Positions 29,782 to 39,260 of a stretch of 64,000 nt of DNA are shown here, in pieces. This DNA comes from Paraglaciecola sp. MB-3u-78. Its GTDB lineage: Bacteria > Pseudomonadota > Gammaproteobacteria > Enterobacterales > Alteromonadaceae. The translations under genes and the position numbers were made by a program. The notes beneath the pieces are model-generated. The model ran no database searches and was not told where the DNA came from. It saw only the letters and a list, made by a program, of their open reading frames with translations. Within the stretch, counting starts at the first letter, position 1. Every line of letters begins with the position of its first letter. The stretch spans positions 124,001-188,000 of the forward strand of contig NZ_PJCF01000003.1 in the NCBI RefSeq assembly GCF_002835935.1, given 5' to 3'.

Positions 29782-30945
29782 TTAATCGTTATTCATACTT
29801 AGGTCAAGTGAACGCATATCTGTGGTTTTAAGTAATTCTAAGGAGCCTTTAGGCATACCCAGTGTGCGTATGAAATCTTTAGACTGCTGTAAATCGACCA
29901 GCTTATGACCTTTTAACATTCGGTATTGCCCATAGGCTTTGCCTTGTTTTAATACTAAAGCTAAGGGGGATAAGTTTGCTGCGGGTTCATTATTTGCCAC
30001 TTCAAACATTGCATTGGCGATAATGACTCGCTGCATAGCCATTTTATCAATTAATTTGGCACTAATTTCTAAGGCGTATTTATCAATTAGTTGGTTGAGA
30101 AATTTACCGGATGGTGAAACTCTGGTCAAAGCAGAATGTTCTTCATGTTTTTGAGTATTTTGAGTTTCTAATAATGCTTCTCGAAGCACACTTTCGAAAA
30201 GTCTGAAATATAGCTTTGACACCACCACTTTGCCCATCATTTGTAACATACCTAAGCAAAAAGCATGGTCTTGATTAACGCCGACCACAGACGCTATTTG
30301 TTTGCAGGAAATAGCTGTTGTTAAGGCTTCCTCCCAAATCCTTAATTTTATTTGGGGGTAAGGGTCTGTGATTTGAGGTAGTGAGCGTTTGAAGGCCAGA
30401 GATGTAATGATAATCATTAAATTCTCTAAACCAAAAAAGTTAAGGCCCACTCGCATGGTTTCAATTATTACCGCTTTTCCCTTGTTATCTATGCGCCGAT
30501 ATTTAGGTTGATTAACAAACTTCATTAGATCATTGAAGAACCAAGGTAACTCGGTGGCAAGAGGTTCAACTTTAGTTATAGTTGCTGCTTTAAGGCCGAC
30601 CAAATCGAGTAATTCAGGTAATGATCTGTCTATGCCTATTATTTTTGAATACAGCTGTTCTGTATCTGCAATGCTTTCTTTTAGACGGATTTCTACTTCA
30701 ATATTGATTTGGTCTGTGATGGTATTGAGAAAACTAAGATTAGACTTGATGTTTAAATCTTTTTCACGAATTGCTTGTTTTTCAACTCGCAGTAATGTTC
30801 TGGCTGTTTTACTTTGCTCAATCTCGATGACATTTAACACAGGTTCACTCTTCTGGAGAGCGGGTTGTTGTGCTGCTTTCAGATCTAAAAATAGCGCTTC
30901 AAAGCGCTGCTTAATTAGGTCTTCGGGATTTGTGAATATGCTCAT
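29782..30945 (-). CDS. HDOD domain signalling protein
   Basis: A 387-residue protein with an HDOD domain at about residues 105-300, a degenerate relative of HD phosphohydrolases found in signalling proteins. The recognisable parts are LPELLDLVGLKAATITKVEPLA in substance, the EALTTAISCKQIA segment and HAFCLGMLQMMGKVV. The His/Asp metal pair of true HD enzymes is not visible as HD. The N-terminal 100 residues are charged and helical. Related proteins regulate motility or biofilm, but no target can be inferred here. It is a single gene with a hairpin downstream. Confidence 0.8.
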   Translation of the reverse strand: MSIFTNPEDLIKQRFEALFLDLKAAQQPALQKSEPVLNVIEIEQSKTARTLLRVEKQAIREKDLNIKSNLSFLNTITDQINIEVEIRLKESIADTEQLYSKIIGIDRSLPELLDLVGLKAATITKVEPLATELPWFFNDLMKFVNQPKYRRIDNKGKAVIIETMRVGLNFFGLENLMIIITSLAFKRSLPQITDPYPQIKLRIWEEALTTAISCKQIASVVGVNQDHAFCLGMLQMMGKVVVSKLYFRLFESVLREALLETQNTQKHEEHSALTRVSPSGKFLNQLIDKYALEISAKLIDKMAMQRVIIANAMFEVANNEPAANLSPLALVLKQGKAYGQYRMLKGHKLVDLQQSKDFIRTLGMPKGSLELLKTTDMRSLDLSMNND

Positions 30946-31068
30946 AAATTATTAAATTCTTAAGAAATTGATTTGATGATTAACTTTTTTTGAATGTAAT
31001 TATTCATGTACTATAACAATTAAAGTCAGATACTAATGTTACATTAATGTGACGAGATTTCTACTCTG

Positions 31069-31704
31069 CTACTGAAGTGCATCAGAGATATTTTTGTTCT
31101 TAAGAAAATTGTTAAGTATGCGATGACCAAATTCAGTTAATAAAGATTCTGGATGAAATTGCACACCAAAAATTGGCAGAGTGTGATGTTCTATAGCCAT
31201 GACTTCTCTATTTTCTATCCTATCTTGGTGTAAAATGTCATTTTTGCCGTCGCCATTATCGCAGCACCACGCAGTTACTTTAAAGTCTTCAGGGATACTC
31301 TGTCGATCTAAAACTAATGAGTGATAACGTGTGGCGACAAATGGCATAGGAACATCTTTAAACAAACAAGAGTGGGAATGGTAAATTTGTGATGTTTTGC
31401 CATGTTTTATTTGTTTTGCTTGAATGACCTTGGCACCAAATACCTGACCGATTGCTTGATGCCCTAAACAGACACCTAATATTGGGATGACACCGGCGAA
31501 TACCTTTATCGCTTCTAGTGTAATTCCAGAGCTATCCGGTGTACAAGGACCAGGCGACAAAACCAAAAATTCGGGGTTCAAAGAACCTATTTCTGCACAA
31601 CAGATTTCATCATTGCGCAACACGACTACCTTTTGCCCCAATTCTTCAAAATAACGAGCCAAGTTGTATGTAAATGAATCATAGTTGTCAATCAACAGAA
31701 GCAT
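31069..31704 (-). CDS. pabA: PabA/TrpG, glutamine amidotransferase component
   Basis: A class I glutamine amidotransferase of 211 residues that supplies ammonia to aminodeoxychorismate synthase (PabB) or anthranilate synthase (TrpE). The catalytic Cys79 is in GVCLGHQAIG, and the His/Glu pair is in VQFHPES. The motif PGPCTPDSSGI is typical of PabA-like proteins, though many act in both pathways. No trpE or pabB is nearby. It lies 24 bases downstream of trpS on the same strand and may be co-transcribed with it and rpe. Confidence 0.92.
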   Translation of the reverse strand: MLLLIDNYDSFTYNLARYFEELGQKVVVLRNDEICCAEIGSLNPEFLVLSPGPCTPDSSGITLEAIKVFAGVIPILGVCLGHQAIGQVFGAKVIQAKQIKHGKTSQIYHSHSCLFKDVPMPFVATRYHSLVLDRQSIPEDFKVTAWCCDNGDGKNDILHQDRIENREVMAIEHHTLPIFGVQFHPESLLTEFGHRILNNFLKNKNISDALQ

Positions 31705-31728
31705 TGTTTGTTTTAAACCGTGATTAAA

Positions 31729-32733
31729 TTAAGGGCGTTTAACAAAACCTACCGCTTCGTATGCTTTAGCTAAGGTAATGGCTGCACGTTGACTGGCTTT
31801 TTCTGAGCCTTCACGCATTATTTTGTTTAGCTCAGTTTTATCATCCCGTAACGCGTGATACTTTTGCTGAATAGGCTCTAGTAACGCCACTATTGCATCG
31901 GCTACATCTGATTTTAAATGTCCGTACATTTTATCTTCATAAATAGGAACCAGTGTTTCTATTGAGGTTCCTGTGGCACAGGATAATAGGCTCAACAAAT
32001 TAGATACACCGGGTTTTTCTGTTGTATCAAAGTAAATACGGGCTTGATCGTCCGAGTCTGTCACTGCGCGCTTAATTTTCTTGATAATCTTTTTCGGATC
32101 TTCCAATAGGCCAACAAAATTGTTGACGTTATCGTCTGACTTAGACATCTTTTTTGTTGGGTCCTGCAAACTCATTACTCGAGCACCAAATTCGGGGATA
32201 TAAGGGTCGGGTATGCTAAAAATGTTACCGTATACATTATTAAAACGAGTGGCGATATCTCGAGCCAACTCTAGGTGTTGTTTTTGGTCATCGCCCACTG
32301 GCACATGATTAGCTTGATATAATAAAATGTCTGCCGCCATCAATACCGGATATGAGTACAAACCAGCATTAATATTTGACACATTTTTCGCTGACTTATC
32401 TTTAAATTGAGTCATGCGATTGAGCTCACCCATCTGGGTATAACAATTCAACAACCAAGCTAATTGGGCATGTTCTGGTACATGTGACTGCATAAAAACA
32501 GTACTTTTAGCGGGATCAATCCCACAAGCTATATAAAGCGCCAATCCATCTAAGCAGGCTTGGTGCAGGGCTTTAGGATCTTGTCTTACTGTGATTGCAT
32601 GCAAATCAACCAACATATATAAACAGTCATGATCATCTTGCATATTGACCCACTGACGAAGTGCACCCATATAATTGCCAATGCTGAGTTGGCCTGAAGG
32701 CTGGCAGCCGCTAAGTACAATTGGTTTTGTCAT
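31729..32733 (-). CDS. trpS: TrpS, tryptophanyl-tRNA synthetase
   Basis: TrpS charges tRNA-Trp with tryptophan. The 334-residue class I synthetase has the HIGH-like motif in [13 protein letters not shown] and the KMSKS loop as KKMSKSDDN. Length and sequence match the bacterial enzyme. The order rpe-trpS is conserved with E. coli, but gph, which lies between them there, is absent here. The gap to rpe is 55 bases. Confidence 0.97.
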   Translation of the reverse strand: MTKPIVLSGCQPSGQLSIGNYMGALRQWVNMQDDHDCLYMLVDLHAITVRQDPKALHQACLDGLALYIACGIDPAKSTVFMQSHVPEHAQLAWLLNCYTQMGELNRMTQFKDKSAKNVSNINAGLYSYPVLMAADILLYQANHVPVGDDQKQHLELARDIATRFNNVYGNIFSIPDPYIPEFGARVMSLQDPTKKMSKSDDNVNNFVGLLEDPKKIIKKIKRAVTDSDDQARIYFDTTEKPGVSNLLSLLSCATGTSIETLVPIYEDKMYGHLKSDVADAIVALLEPIQQKYHALRDDKTELNKIMREGSEKASQRAAITLAKAYEAVGFVKRP

Positions 32734-32788
32734 GTTAAACGGTTCTACTTATAAAGAGTGTTGAAAGAAAGGTTAATTATTTATTTAT

Positions 32789-33460
32789 CTAATTAACTAA
32801 AGCAAGTTCAGAGCGCATTTGGCGAATCACTGCTTGATAATCTTCTTGGTCAAAAATAGCGGAACCTGCTACAAACATATCGGCACCTGCTTCTGCAATG
32901 GCCCGAATATTATCGACTTTTACGCCGCCGTCAATTTCTAATCGAATATCAAAACCTGATTGAACAATTAATGCACGGGTTTGTTTTAGCTTGTTTAAGC
33001 TGTTGTGAATAAAAGATTGACCGCCAAAGCCAGGGTTAACAGACATCAACAAAATATGATGTAACTTATGCATCACATGATCGAGATGCTGTAATGGAGT
33101 CGCGGGGTTAAACACCAAACCTGGCTGACAACCAGAATCGATAATCAGTTGTAAACTTCTATCCACATGCTGGGATGCTTCAGGGTGAAAGCTGATATAA
33201 CTTGCCCCAGCATCGGCAAACTGCCTGATCATATCGTCCACTGGTTGCACCATAAGATGAACATCGATATCAGCCGTTACACCATGTTTGCGTAATGCTT
33301 TGCAAACCAATGGGCCAATAGTCAAATTTGGCACATAATGATTGTCCATAACGTCAAAGTGCACGACATCTGCGCCAGCACTGAGCACGTTGTCTACTTC
33401 TTCACCTAACTTGGTAAAGTTGGCGGACAAAATCGAAGGAGCTATCAAATAAGGTTTCAT
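32789..33460 (-). CDS. rpe: Rpe, ribulose-phosphate 3-epimerase
   Basis: Rpe interconverts D-ribulose 5-phosphate and D-xylulose 5-phosphate in the pentose phosphate pathway. I start at the ATG at 33460, with AAGGAAA ribosome binding site, giving 223 residues beginning [15 protein letters not shown], the family start. The longer frame to 33532 adds residues not seen in the family. Metal-site residues are in [17 protein letters not shown] and EIDGGV, and the phosphate-binding loop is GGVKVDN/VAGSAIF. Confidence 0.96.
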   Translation of the reverse strand: MKPYLIAPSILSANFTKLGEEVDNVLSAGADVVHFDVMDNHYVPNLTIGPLVCKALRKHGVTADIDVHLMVQPVDDMIRQFADAGASYISFHPEASQHVDRSLQLIIDSGCQPGLVFNPATPLQHLDHVMHKLHHILLMSVNPGFGGQSFIHNSLNKLKQTRALIVQSGFDIRLEIDGGVKVDNIRAIAEAGADMFVAGSAIFDQEDYQAVIRQMRSELALVN

Positions 33461-33774
33461 TACTTTCCTTGCAATCAAAAACAATATTCTACAGAAAAAT
33501 CCAAATAGACAAAAGCGCCCTCTTTGCACCAATGTTGACCCATTGTTCTTTTGTGGTGCATTTAGCGTCCTAAAAGATAAAAAAATCGTACGGTTTTAAA
33601 TTATTTTCATTAGGAAATAACTAATAAAAACAAGTGGATAAACGCTTTATTGTGGGTGCTGTTTAGTTAGGCATTAGTTTTGCGTTAAGCAGTGAATAAA
33701 ATAAAATAAAAATAATATGATAGAAAACATATTCAAATCACTGAAAACATTATAAATACAATCGGAGTACACAT
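33461..33774. promoter_or_regulatory. Divergent intergenic region between rpe and torF-like porin
   Basis: This 314-base stretch has no gene. Its right half (about 33690-33760) is very AT-rich. The porin gene has a clear ribosome binding site, CGGAG at 33763-33767. A TATAAA at 33751-33756 is too close to serve comfortably as its -10. For rpe, TAGAAT on the minus strand near 33485 is a possible -10. I cannot fix either promoter. Confidence 0.35.
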
Positions 33775-34458
33775 ATGAAAACTTTAAAAATTTCTGCTCT
33801 TGCCGCTGCTGTTTTAGCTGCATCTAGTGTTAGTCATGTCGCTTTAGCTGACGTTGAGTCTAATTTTGGAGCGACAAGCAATTACTTGTGGCGTGGTGTA
33901 ACCCAAAGTGGTAACGCACCTTCATTGTCTGGTGGTATAGACTACTCTGACGAGAGCGGTTTTTATGCGGGCACATGGGTAGGTACTATCGATTGGACTG
34001 ATGAAACCTCTGATGATAAAGGTGCCGAGGTTGATTTCTATGCAGGGTTTGGTGGTGAAGCTGGTGATTTTGGCTATGATGTTGGTTATATCTACTATTA
34101 TTATCCTGCGACTGGTTATGAGGACAGTAATTTTGGAGAAATTTACTTAAATGGTAGTTTCGGAGACCTAGGTTTCGGCGTAGCTTACACTATTAATAGT
34201 GATGCAGACGATGATGTACCTTTTGGTACAGGCGATTTGTATTATAACGTGAGTTACGGTTTTGATTTAAGTAACGATTATTCTTTAGGCCTTACCTATG
34301 GCTACTATGATTTTGATACACCTACCAGTGATTCCGATTATGGTCACTTCCAAGTTGATTTAGGAAAAGGTGATTTTACCCTAACTATCTCAAAAGCAGA
34401 CAAAGAGTCCGGAAGCGACGATACTAACTTCGCAGTTAGTTGGGGCACTGCTTTTTAG
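33775..34458 (+). CDS. TorF-family putative outer-membrane porin
   Basis: A 227-residue secreted beta-barrel protein. The signal peptide is clear (residues 1-25, cleavage after HVALA). The mature part is rich in alternating Tyr, Gly, Asp and aromatic residues, ends in Trp-Gly-Thr-Ala-Phe with a C-terminal Phe as expected for BAM recognition, and opens SNFGATSNYLWRGVTQSG, the start typical of the TorF/DUF of putative porins. The protein is very acidic, common in marine bacteria. Whether it forms a true pore has not been shown for this gene. A strong terminator follows. Confidence 0.88.
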   Translation: MKTLKISALAAAVLAASSVSHVALADVESNFGATSNYLWRGVTQSGNAPSLSGGIDYSDESGFYAGTWVGTIDWTDETSDDKGAEVDFYAGFGGEAGDFGYDVGYIYYYYPATGYEDSNFGEIYLNGSFGDLGFGVAYTINSDADDDVPFGTGDLYYNVSYGFDLSNDYSLGLTYGYYDFDTPTSDSDYGHFQVDLGKGDFTLTISKADKESGSDDTNFAVSWGTAF

Positions 34459-34485
34459 TAGAGCTTTACGTTATGAGTTAATGTT

Positions 34486-34511
34486 AAAAGGAGCGCTTAG
34501 GCGCTCCTTTT
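34486..34511 (+). terminator. Rho-independent terminator of the porin gene
   Basis: A perfect 11-base stem, AAAAGGAGCGC with loop TTAG and GCGCTCCTTTT, followed by GTTTT. It begins 28 bases after the porin stop. Confidence 0.95.
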
Positions 34512-34624
34512 GTTTTAAATCGTCGCATTTATCGATGAATGCCCTAACAATTCAGTTAAAGCACCGTTGTCGATATTTCCATCACAGGTATAATGTCACA
34601 AAATATTTCAACGCGGATAACACT

Positions 34625-34948
34625 ATGAACAGGAAGTCAAAATCGTTATTTACCCTCACTGGAGTAACTATAACTAGTTTAGCGATCGTCGCTTTATTAA
34701 GTATTTCTCAGGGGGCGTTAGACGATAGAAATGCGTTTTGTGGAAATGTAGAAAATGTTGTCTTTGATCATGAGTTACCTGTTAGTCACCCTGTGAATAG
34801 ATGTGCTGCTAATCAGTCACAAGGTGTAAGTTGGTCTGAATGGTTCACTGGGCGTTCAAGCTCATATCAGTTTCATTTTATCGATTTACTTGAGTTGCTT
34901 TCACGTTCAGGGAATAGCCAAGCCAAAAATCCATCTCAGACAAATTAA
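34625..34948 (+). CDS. Small exported or membrane-anchored hypothetical protein
   Basis: I do not recognise this family. From the ATG at 34625 the product has 107 residues. The upstream extension of the frame runs through the porin terminator and is not credible. An N-terminal hydrophobic segment (about residues 9-28) could be a signal peptide or a membrane anchor. The rest is polar, with two cysteines (Cys39 and Cys60) that could form a disulfide in the periplasm. The ribosome binding site is weak (CGGAT). The gene converges with dam 22 bases later. Confidence 0.6.
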   Translation: MNRKSKSLFTLTGVTITSLAIVALLSISQGALDDRNAFCGNVENVVFDHELPVSHPVNRCAANQSQGVSWSEWFTGRSSSYQFHFIDLLELLSRSGNSQAKNPSQTN

Positions 34949-34970
34949 TTTCACTTAGAAATAAAGTGAA

Positions 34971-35816
34971 TTAGTCGGCCTGATAGAGGGCCAATAGTTC
35001 AGCCACTTTTAATCTAGTGCTACCATTTTGACTGATAAAACGACTGACCTGAAGTTTAGTCATGTCTGCGCCTTGATAAATATCCCTGGTAAATTCAGTA
35101 TCGTGATTACTCACCAACACAGGAATATTGCGCGTGTATCCGGTGCGTCGTGCCAAGGATGCTAGTTTAATCTGGTTATCCAACGTAAACCCCCCAGTAG
35201 CATAACTATTGAACATAGCTGTTTTGCTAATGGGCGCATAAGGTGGGTCACAATATATGACTGAGCCCTTGCGCGCTTTGGCGAAAACCTTCTCAAAAGA
35301 GTCACAAGTAAAAGTGGCTAGTTGAGATTTCTCTGCAAAGTACACCAGCTCTTTTTCTGGAAAGTAGGGGGCTTTGTATCGACCAAAAGGTACATTAAAT
35401 TTTCCGCTATTGTTATAACGGCATAACCCATTGTAGCCGTGTCTATTTAAGTAAAGGAAATACACCGCACGTTCATAGATATCCTCACTATCATTAAACT
35501 CTTGTCTCATCTGATAATAACGTGTTTCTTCGTTGTAGACTGAAGTGAACAACTTGGCACTGTCTGTTATGTAATCAGTAGGTTGGTGTTTTACAATATT
35601 ATATAAATTAATTAAATCAGGATTAATATCGTTGAGCAGATATTTAGAATAATTGGTATTGAGAAATACCGAGCCTGCACCGACAAATGGCTCAATAAGT
35701 TTTTTAGCCTTTGGAAGTTTTGCGTTTATGTCTTCGATAAGACTGTATTTTCCACCGGCCCACTTCAAAAAGGCTCTATTTTTTTTATCTTTTGTTACTG
35801 CCAATGTGTCAACCAA
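34971..35816 (-). CDS. dam: Dam, DNA adenine methyltransferase (GATC)
   Basis: Dam methylates adenine in GATC, guiding mismatch repair, replication timing and gene regulation. The 281-residue protein has the SAM-binding motif FVGAGSVF (about 44-51) and the catalytic DPPY at 190-193, in the order of the alpha group. The start AFLKWAGGKYSLIEDI is typical. It follows damX by 60 bases, as in the conserved aroK-aroB-damX-dam order. The rpe gene normally next is separated here by the porin and the small protein. Confidence 0.96.
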   Translation of the reverse strand: MVDTLAVTKDKKNRAFLKWAGGKYSLIEDINAKLPKAKKLIEPFVGAGSVFLNTNYSKYLLNDINPDLINLYNIVKHQPTDYITDSAKLFTSVYNEETRYYQMRQEFNDSEDIYERAVYFLYLNRHGYNGLCRYNNSGKFNVPFGRYKAPYFPEKELVYFAEKSQLATFTCDSFEKVFAKARKGSVIYCDPPYAPISKTAMFNSYATGGFTLDNQIKLASLARRTGYTRNIPVLVSNHDTEFTRDIYQGADMTKLQVSRFISQNGSTRLKVAELLALYQAD

Positions 35817-35876
35817 GTCGGAGCCGCTAGTTTATAGGCGGAATTGTAACGGTACTGGACAAAAACAACAAATAGC

Positions 35877-37352
35877 TTAAGCCTCAGAGACGCTTATTTC
35901 TTGTTTGACTTGCCCAATACTCTTAACAAAAGGAGTATTCTTCAACATTGCCTCTGGCAAATTGATTATTTCTGCTCTGGCAGCTTCTATTGTGGAAAAA
36001 TGTTGGTTTTTTAGTAACACATACCAATCACCACCATAACGTTGGGTTTTATATAACCACAGTTGTTGGCCCAGTTGTTCATCCCTAACATAATCTTGCA
36101 AGATACTAATATTAGCCATCGCTGCAATTTGAATCACATAGTTTTTATTAGGTAATGCCAACAACATATCAGGATCAGGCTTAAGAAAATCGGCGGTTTT
36201 GACTTGTTCAGTATTACCTAAGGGTTCTCCCTTTTGATCGGATATCGGTGCATACGTAACTTTATCTACGACTTGATAGTCATTAACAGTGTCAGTTTGT
36301 GCTTTTAAGTCTTCAACTACGGCGGGCTGCTTTGGTATTAAAGATAGCTGCGTTGGTGTATCCACTTTTTCATCAATATTGCTGCTTTGTAAAAGTACTT
36401 TATTTGACTGCTCTTCAAGTTTGCCGCTGGCCGTGCTCCAATCCGTCACTAAAAGTTCTTTAATGCCCACTTTAGTCGCATTTGGTATGACTTCTGGTAC
36501 AACTGTAACTTCGACAGATTGCGGTGCTGCTTGGGTCGTTATAGTCGCCACTGACTCATCTGCTAGCTCGGCGACATCAGAAGGTTCAACAGGTTGCTCT
36601 TGGGGCGATACCTGAATGTTAATATATGACCATATAACATTCACTTTTTCTGGGTAATGCCAGCCCAGTATTCCAGTGAAAATAGTTAAAAAAACCAGTC
36701 CGAATAAAGTGGCCATCCACCATTTTTTATAAATAGGTTCAGCCTCATAAGACTGAACATTACGATCCTCTATGCGTTGCGCGAATTTTTTCCGTTTATC
36801 TTGAATGAATGACTCTAAATCAGAAAACTCATGATCCTCAGCGGGCTGAATATCACTTTGATTAGTTAACACTATGGGTTGATGTTTGGATTTAGCCCCC
36901 AAACATGATCTAGCGGACTCGGCCCAATCGGAGAGACCCATAAGCAATACATTAAGATGTTGTTTGTTGTTGGCAAAACGACTTTGTAAGACTAAATCCC
37001 ACAGCTCTTTAACAAGCTTAATGGGCAGTTTTTCAGCTTGAAAAACGCTTATCAAAATTGGACCATTATGATTATTCAGTGGTTCTAGTAACTGGTTCAG
37101 AGGTCGATTAAAGTCTGCCGTTTGGCTTTGGCTAACGAGTTGACGAAACAACTTCTCTCGATAGATAACCAGTGGGGTTAATTCATTGGCAGTGAGCAAG
37201 GCCAAATCAGCTTGTTCATTTTTATGAGCTAGAAAATTTTCAACAACTTGTGATTGCTGTTGTATTTTATCGCTGCAAACAAACACAAGTTGCGAAGAGT
37301 AACTAATTAGATAGTCTAATCGGTTGTTCAGTTCTGACGCTGCCATTTTCAT
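35877..37352 (-). CDS. damX: DamX, SPOR-domain cell division protein
   Basis: DamX is an inner-membrane protein whose periplasmic SPOR domain binds denuded peptidoglycan at the septum. The 491-residue product has an N-terminal cytoplasmic domain resembling an ATPase remnant (about 1-200). One transmembrane helix covers about 210-230 (WWMATLFGLVFLTIFTGILGW in substance). A long acidic, Pro/Val/Glu-rich linker follows, and a C-terminal SPOR domain (about 400-480, with NYVIQIAAMANISILQDYV and GGDWYVLLKN). The N-terminal domain is longer than in E. coli DamX (428 residues), as often in Vibrio and Alteromonas relatives. Confidence 0.9.
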   Translation of the reverse strand: MKMAASELNNRLDYLISYSSQLVFVCSDKIQQQSQVVENFLAHKNEQADLALLTANELTPLVIYREKLFRQLVSQSQTADFNRPLNQLLEPLNNHNGPILISVFQAEKLPIKLVKELWDLVLQSRFANNKQHLNVLLMGLSDWAESARSCLGAKSKHQPIVLTNQSDIQPAEDHEFSDLESFIQDKRKKFAQRIEDRNVQSYEAEPIYKKWWMATLFGLVFLTIFTGILGWHYPEKVNVIWSYINIQVSPQEQPVEPSDVAELADESVATITTQAAPQSVEVTVVPEVIPNATKVGIKELLVTDWSTASGKLEEQSNKVLLQSSNIDEKVDTPTQLSLIPKQPAVVEDLKAQTDTVNDYQVVDKVTYAPISDQKGEPLGNTEQVKTADFLKPDPDMLLALPNKNYVIQIAAMANISILQDYVRDEQLGQQLWLYKTQRYGGDWYVLLKNQHFSTIEAARAEIINLPEAMLKNTPFVKSIGQVKQEISVSEA

Positions 37353-37411
37353 ATACCTAGGTAGTGATGCTTATAATGTCGATACAAAAAACATCAATGC
37401 AAAAAAATGTC

Positions 37412-38479
37412 CTAAGAAAGAATGACGCGTAACACCTCTTCAGATATTTCATTTGTGATCACCGCCTTGCCAATCCCTTTGGGAATGACAAAAAATAGTT
37501 GCCCAGCTTGCACTTTTTTATCATGACGCATATGGCTAACAAAGTCGTCATATGCCATGTCACTAGGTGCAACTGTAGGTAAATCAAATGATTGAAGTAA
37601 AGATTCGATACGACTGAATTCTGACGCTTCGAGCCAATTCATCTTAGTTGCTACTGCAGAAGCAAGAACGATGCCTGCTGAGACAGCTTCGCCGTGCAAC
37701 CAGTTGCCATAACCCTTTTCAGCTTCAATGGCATGGCCAAATGTATGACCTAAATTTAATATCGCCCTTAAGCCAGACTCTCTTTCGTCAATAGCGACTA
37801 TCTCTGCCTTAATTGCGCAGCAACGGGCAATCATATATTGCAGTGCGACGAGATTTTTACGTTTTATGGCTTTTTGATTTTGTTCTAACCATATAAAGAA
37901 ATCGGCGTCGTAAATTACTCCGTATTTAATGACTTCAGCCATACCAGCAGCAAACTCGCGTTCAGGCAAAGTAGATAGGCTATCAGTATCGATCAATACT
38001 GCTTTAGGTTGGTAAAATGCGCCAATCATATTTTTACCCAATGGGTGATTGACTGCTGTTTTTCCACCTACGGATGAATCCACTTGTGATAATAAGGTGG
38101 TAGGGATTTGGATGAAGGGCATACCCCGCTGAAAACTAGCAGCAACAAAACCCGTTAAGTCACCCACTACACCACCACCTAATGCGATTAATGTGGTGTC
38201 ACGACCCGCAGACATTCCCAAGAGTTTTGAAATGACCATTTCAAAACTTTGTAGATTTTTGTGTTGTTCGCCATCAGGAACAACAATTTTACTAACGTCA
38301 TAGCCTGCTAAGGCCTGACTGACAATGGGGAAATAAAGCGGATCAACCACATCATTGGTCACGACTACTACTTTGTTTGTGGTGAGATGTGTGGTCAAAA
38401 CTTCAGGATGATTAAGCAGATTGGCTTCAATCAATATAGGGTAACTACGCTCACCCAACTCAACTGTTAGTGTTGCCAT
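37412..38479 (-). CDS. aroB: AroB, 3-dehydroquinate synthase
   Basis: AroB cyclises DAHP to 3-dehydroquinate, the second step of the shikimate pathway. The 355-residue protein has the NAD-binding motif GGGVVGDLTGF (about 98-108). The Lys/Asp region is DSSVGGKTAVNH and the zinc-binding histidine is in NLGHTFGHAIE. Length and order (aroK upstream, damX downstream) are as in most gammaproteobacteria. The gap to aroK is 39 bases. Confidence 0.97.
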   Translation of the reverse strand: MATLTVELGERSYPILIEANLLNHPEVLTTHLTTNKVVVVTNDVVDPLYFPIVSQALAGYDVSKIVVPDGEQHKNLQSFEMVISKLLGMSAGRDTTLIALGGGVVGDLTGFVAASFQRGMPFIQIPTTLLSQVDSSVGGKTAVNHPLGKNMIGAFYQPKAVLIDTDSLSTLPEREFAAGMAEVIKYGVIYDADFFIWLEQNQKAIKRKNLVALQYMIARCCAIKAEIVAIDERESGLRAILNLGHTFGHAIEAEKGYGNWLHGEAVSAGIVLASAVATKMNWLEASEFSRIESLLQSFDLPTVAPSDMAYDDFVSHMRHDKKVQAGQLFFVIPKGIGKAVITNEISEEVLRVILS

Positions 38480-38518
38480 AAGTAGCTAGCCCTATTTTTG
38501 TTATATTTAAAAGAAGAG

Positions 38519-39034
38519 TTACAAACCTATTTTAACAATTATCTGATTAGCAACAGCACGAGCACTTTGATCATCGGTATCAACAATATAATCGGCTGCG
38601 TCTTCATAAAGGGGATTACGTTCTTCAGCTAGATTACGCAATACCGTTTCAGGATCATCTTTTTGCAACAATGGACGACGCTTATCACGCTGGGTTCTAG
38701 CGACTTGCTTATCAATGGTGGTTTGCAGATAAACGACTATGCCGCGTGCTGACAATCTGTTTCTAACATTTTTACTGACTACTGAGCCACCGCCCGTTGC
38801 CAAAACAATGCCTTGTTTATCAGTTAAGTCGTTAATGATATTTTCTTCACGTAGACGAAAACCTTCTTCCCCTTCAAGATCAAATATCCAAGCGATATCT
38901 GCGCCAGAGCGCTTCTCAATCTCTTGATCAGAGTCAAAGAATTCTAAATGAAGTTCTTCTGCTAGATGCCTACCAATAGTGCTTTTACCAGCACCCATGG
39001 GGCCTATAAGGAATATATTACGTTTTTCAGCCAT
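38519..39034 (-). CDS. aroK: AroK, shikimate kinase I
   Basis: AroK phosphorylates shikimate at the 3-hydroxyl. The 171-residue kinase has the P-loop GPMGAGKST (residues 11-19), the shikimate-binding [11 protein letters not shown] motif, and ATGGGSV at about residue 79-85. The RRPLL lid arginine motif is also present. It starts after the pilQ terminator, so it probably has its own promoter in the 157 bases upstream of 39034, and it leads aroB-damX-dam. Confidence 0.96.
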   Translation of the reverse strand: MAEKRNIFLIGPMGAGKSTIGRHLAEELHLEFFDSDQEIEKRSGADIAWIFDLEGEEGFRLREENIINDLTDKQGIVLATGGGSVVSKNVRNRLSARGIVVYLQTTIDKQVARTQRDKRRPLLQKDDPETVLRNLAEERNPLYEDAADYIVDTDDQSARAVANQIIVKIGL

Positions 39035-39191
39035 TTTTGCTTATTTCACAACTATGTTTAAGGGGTAGAAAATTCTGTTCGGCTACCCTTTTATGGATTA
39101 ACCAGACCTCGTCGAAAATTTCGATAAATCGATTATCTCAGTTTTACAGTGAATTTTGCAAGCTTTGTAAAGGTTATGCGGCAGGAATAAT

Positions 39192-39229
39192 AAAAAAACA
39201 GCCTAATCAAGTGATTAAACTGTTTTTTT
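39192..39229 (-). terminator. Terminator of the pil operon
   Basis: Arms AAAAAAACAG (39192-39201) and CTGTTTTTTT (39220-39229) enclose a further stem, TAATCA with TGATTA. On the minus strand it lies 32 bases after the pilQ stop and ends in a long uridine run. The near-perfect symmetry means it could also act on the plus strand. Confidence 0.92.
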
Positions 39230-39260
39230 GAATCGAATAAGGTGGCTAGATCGCCAAATG

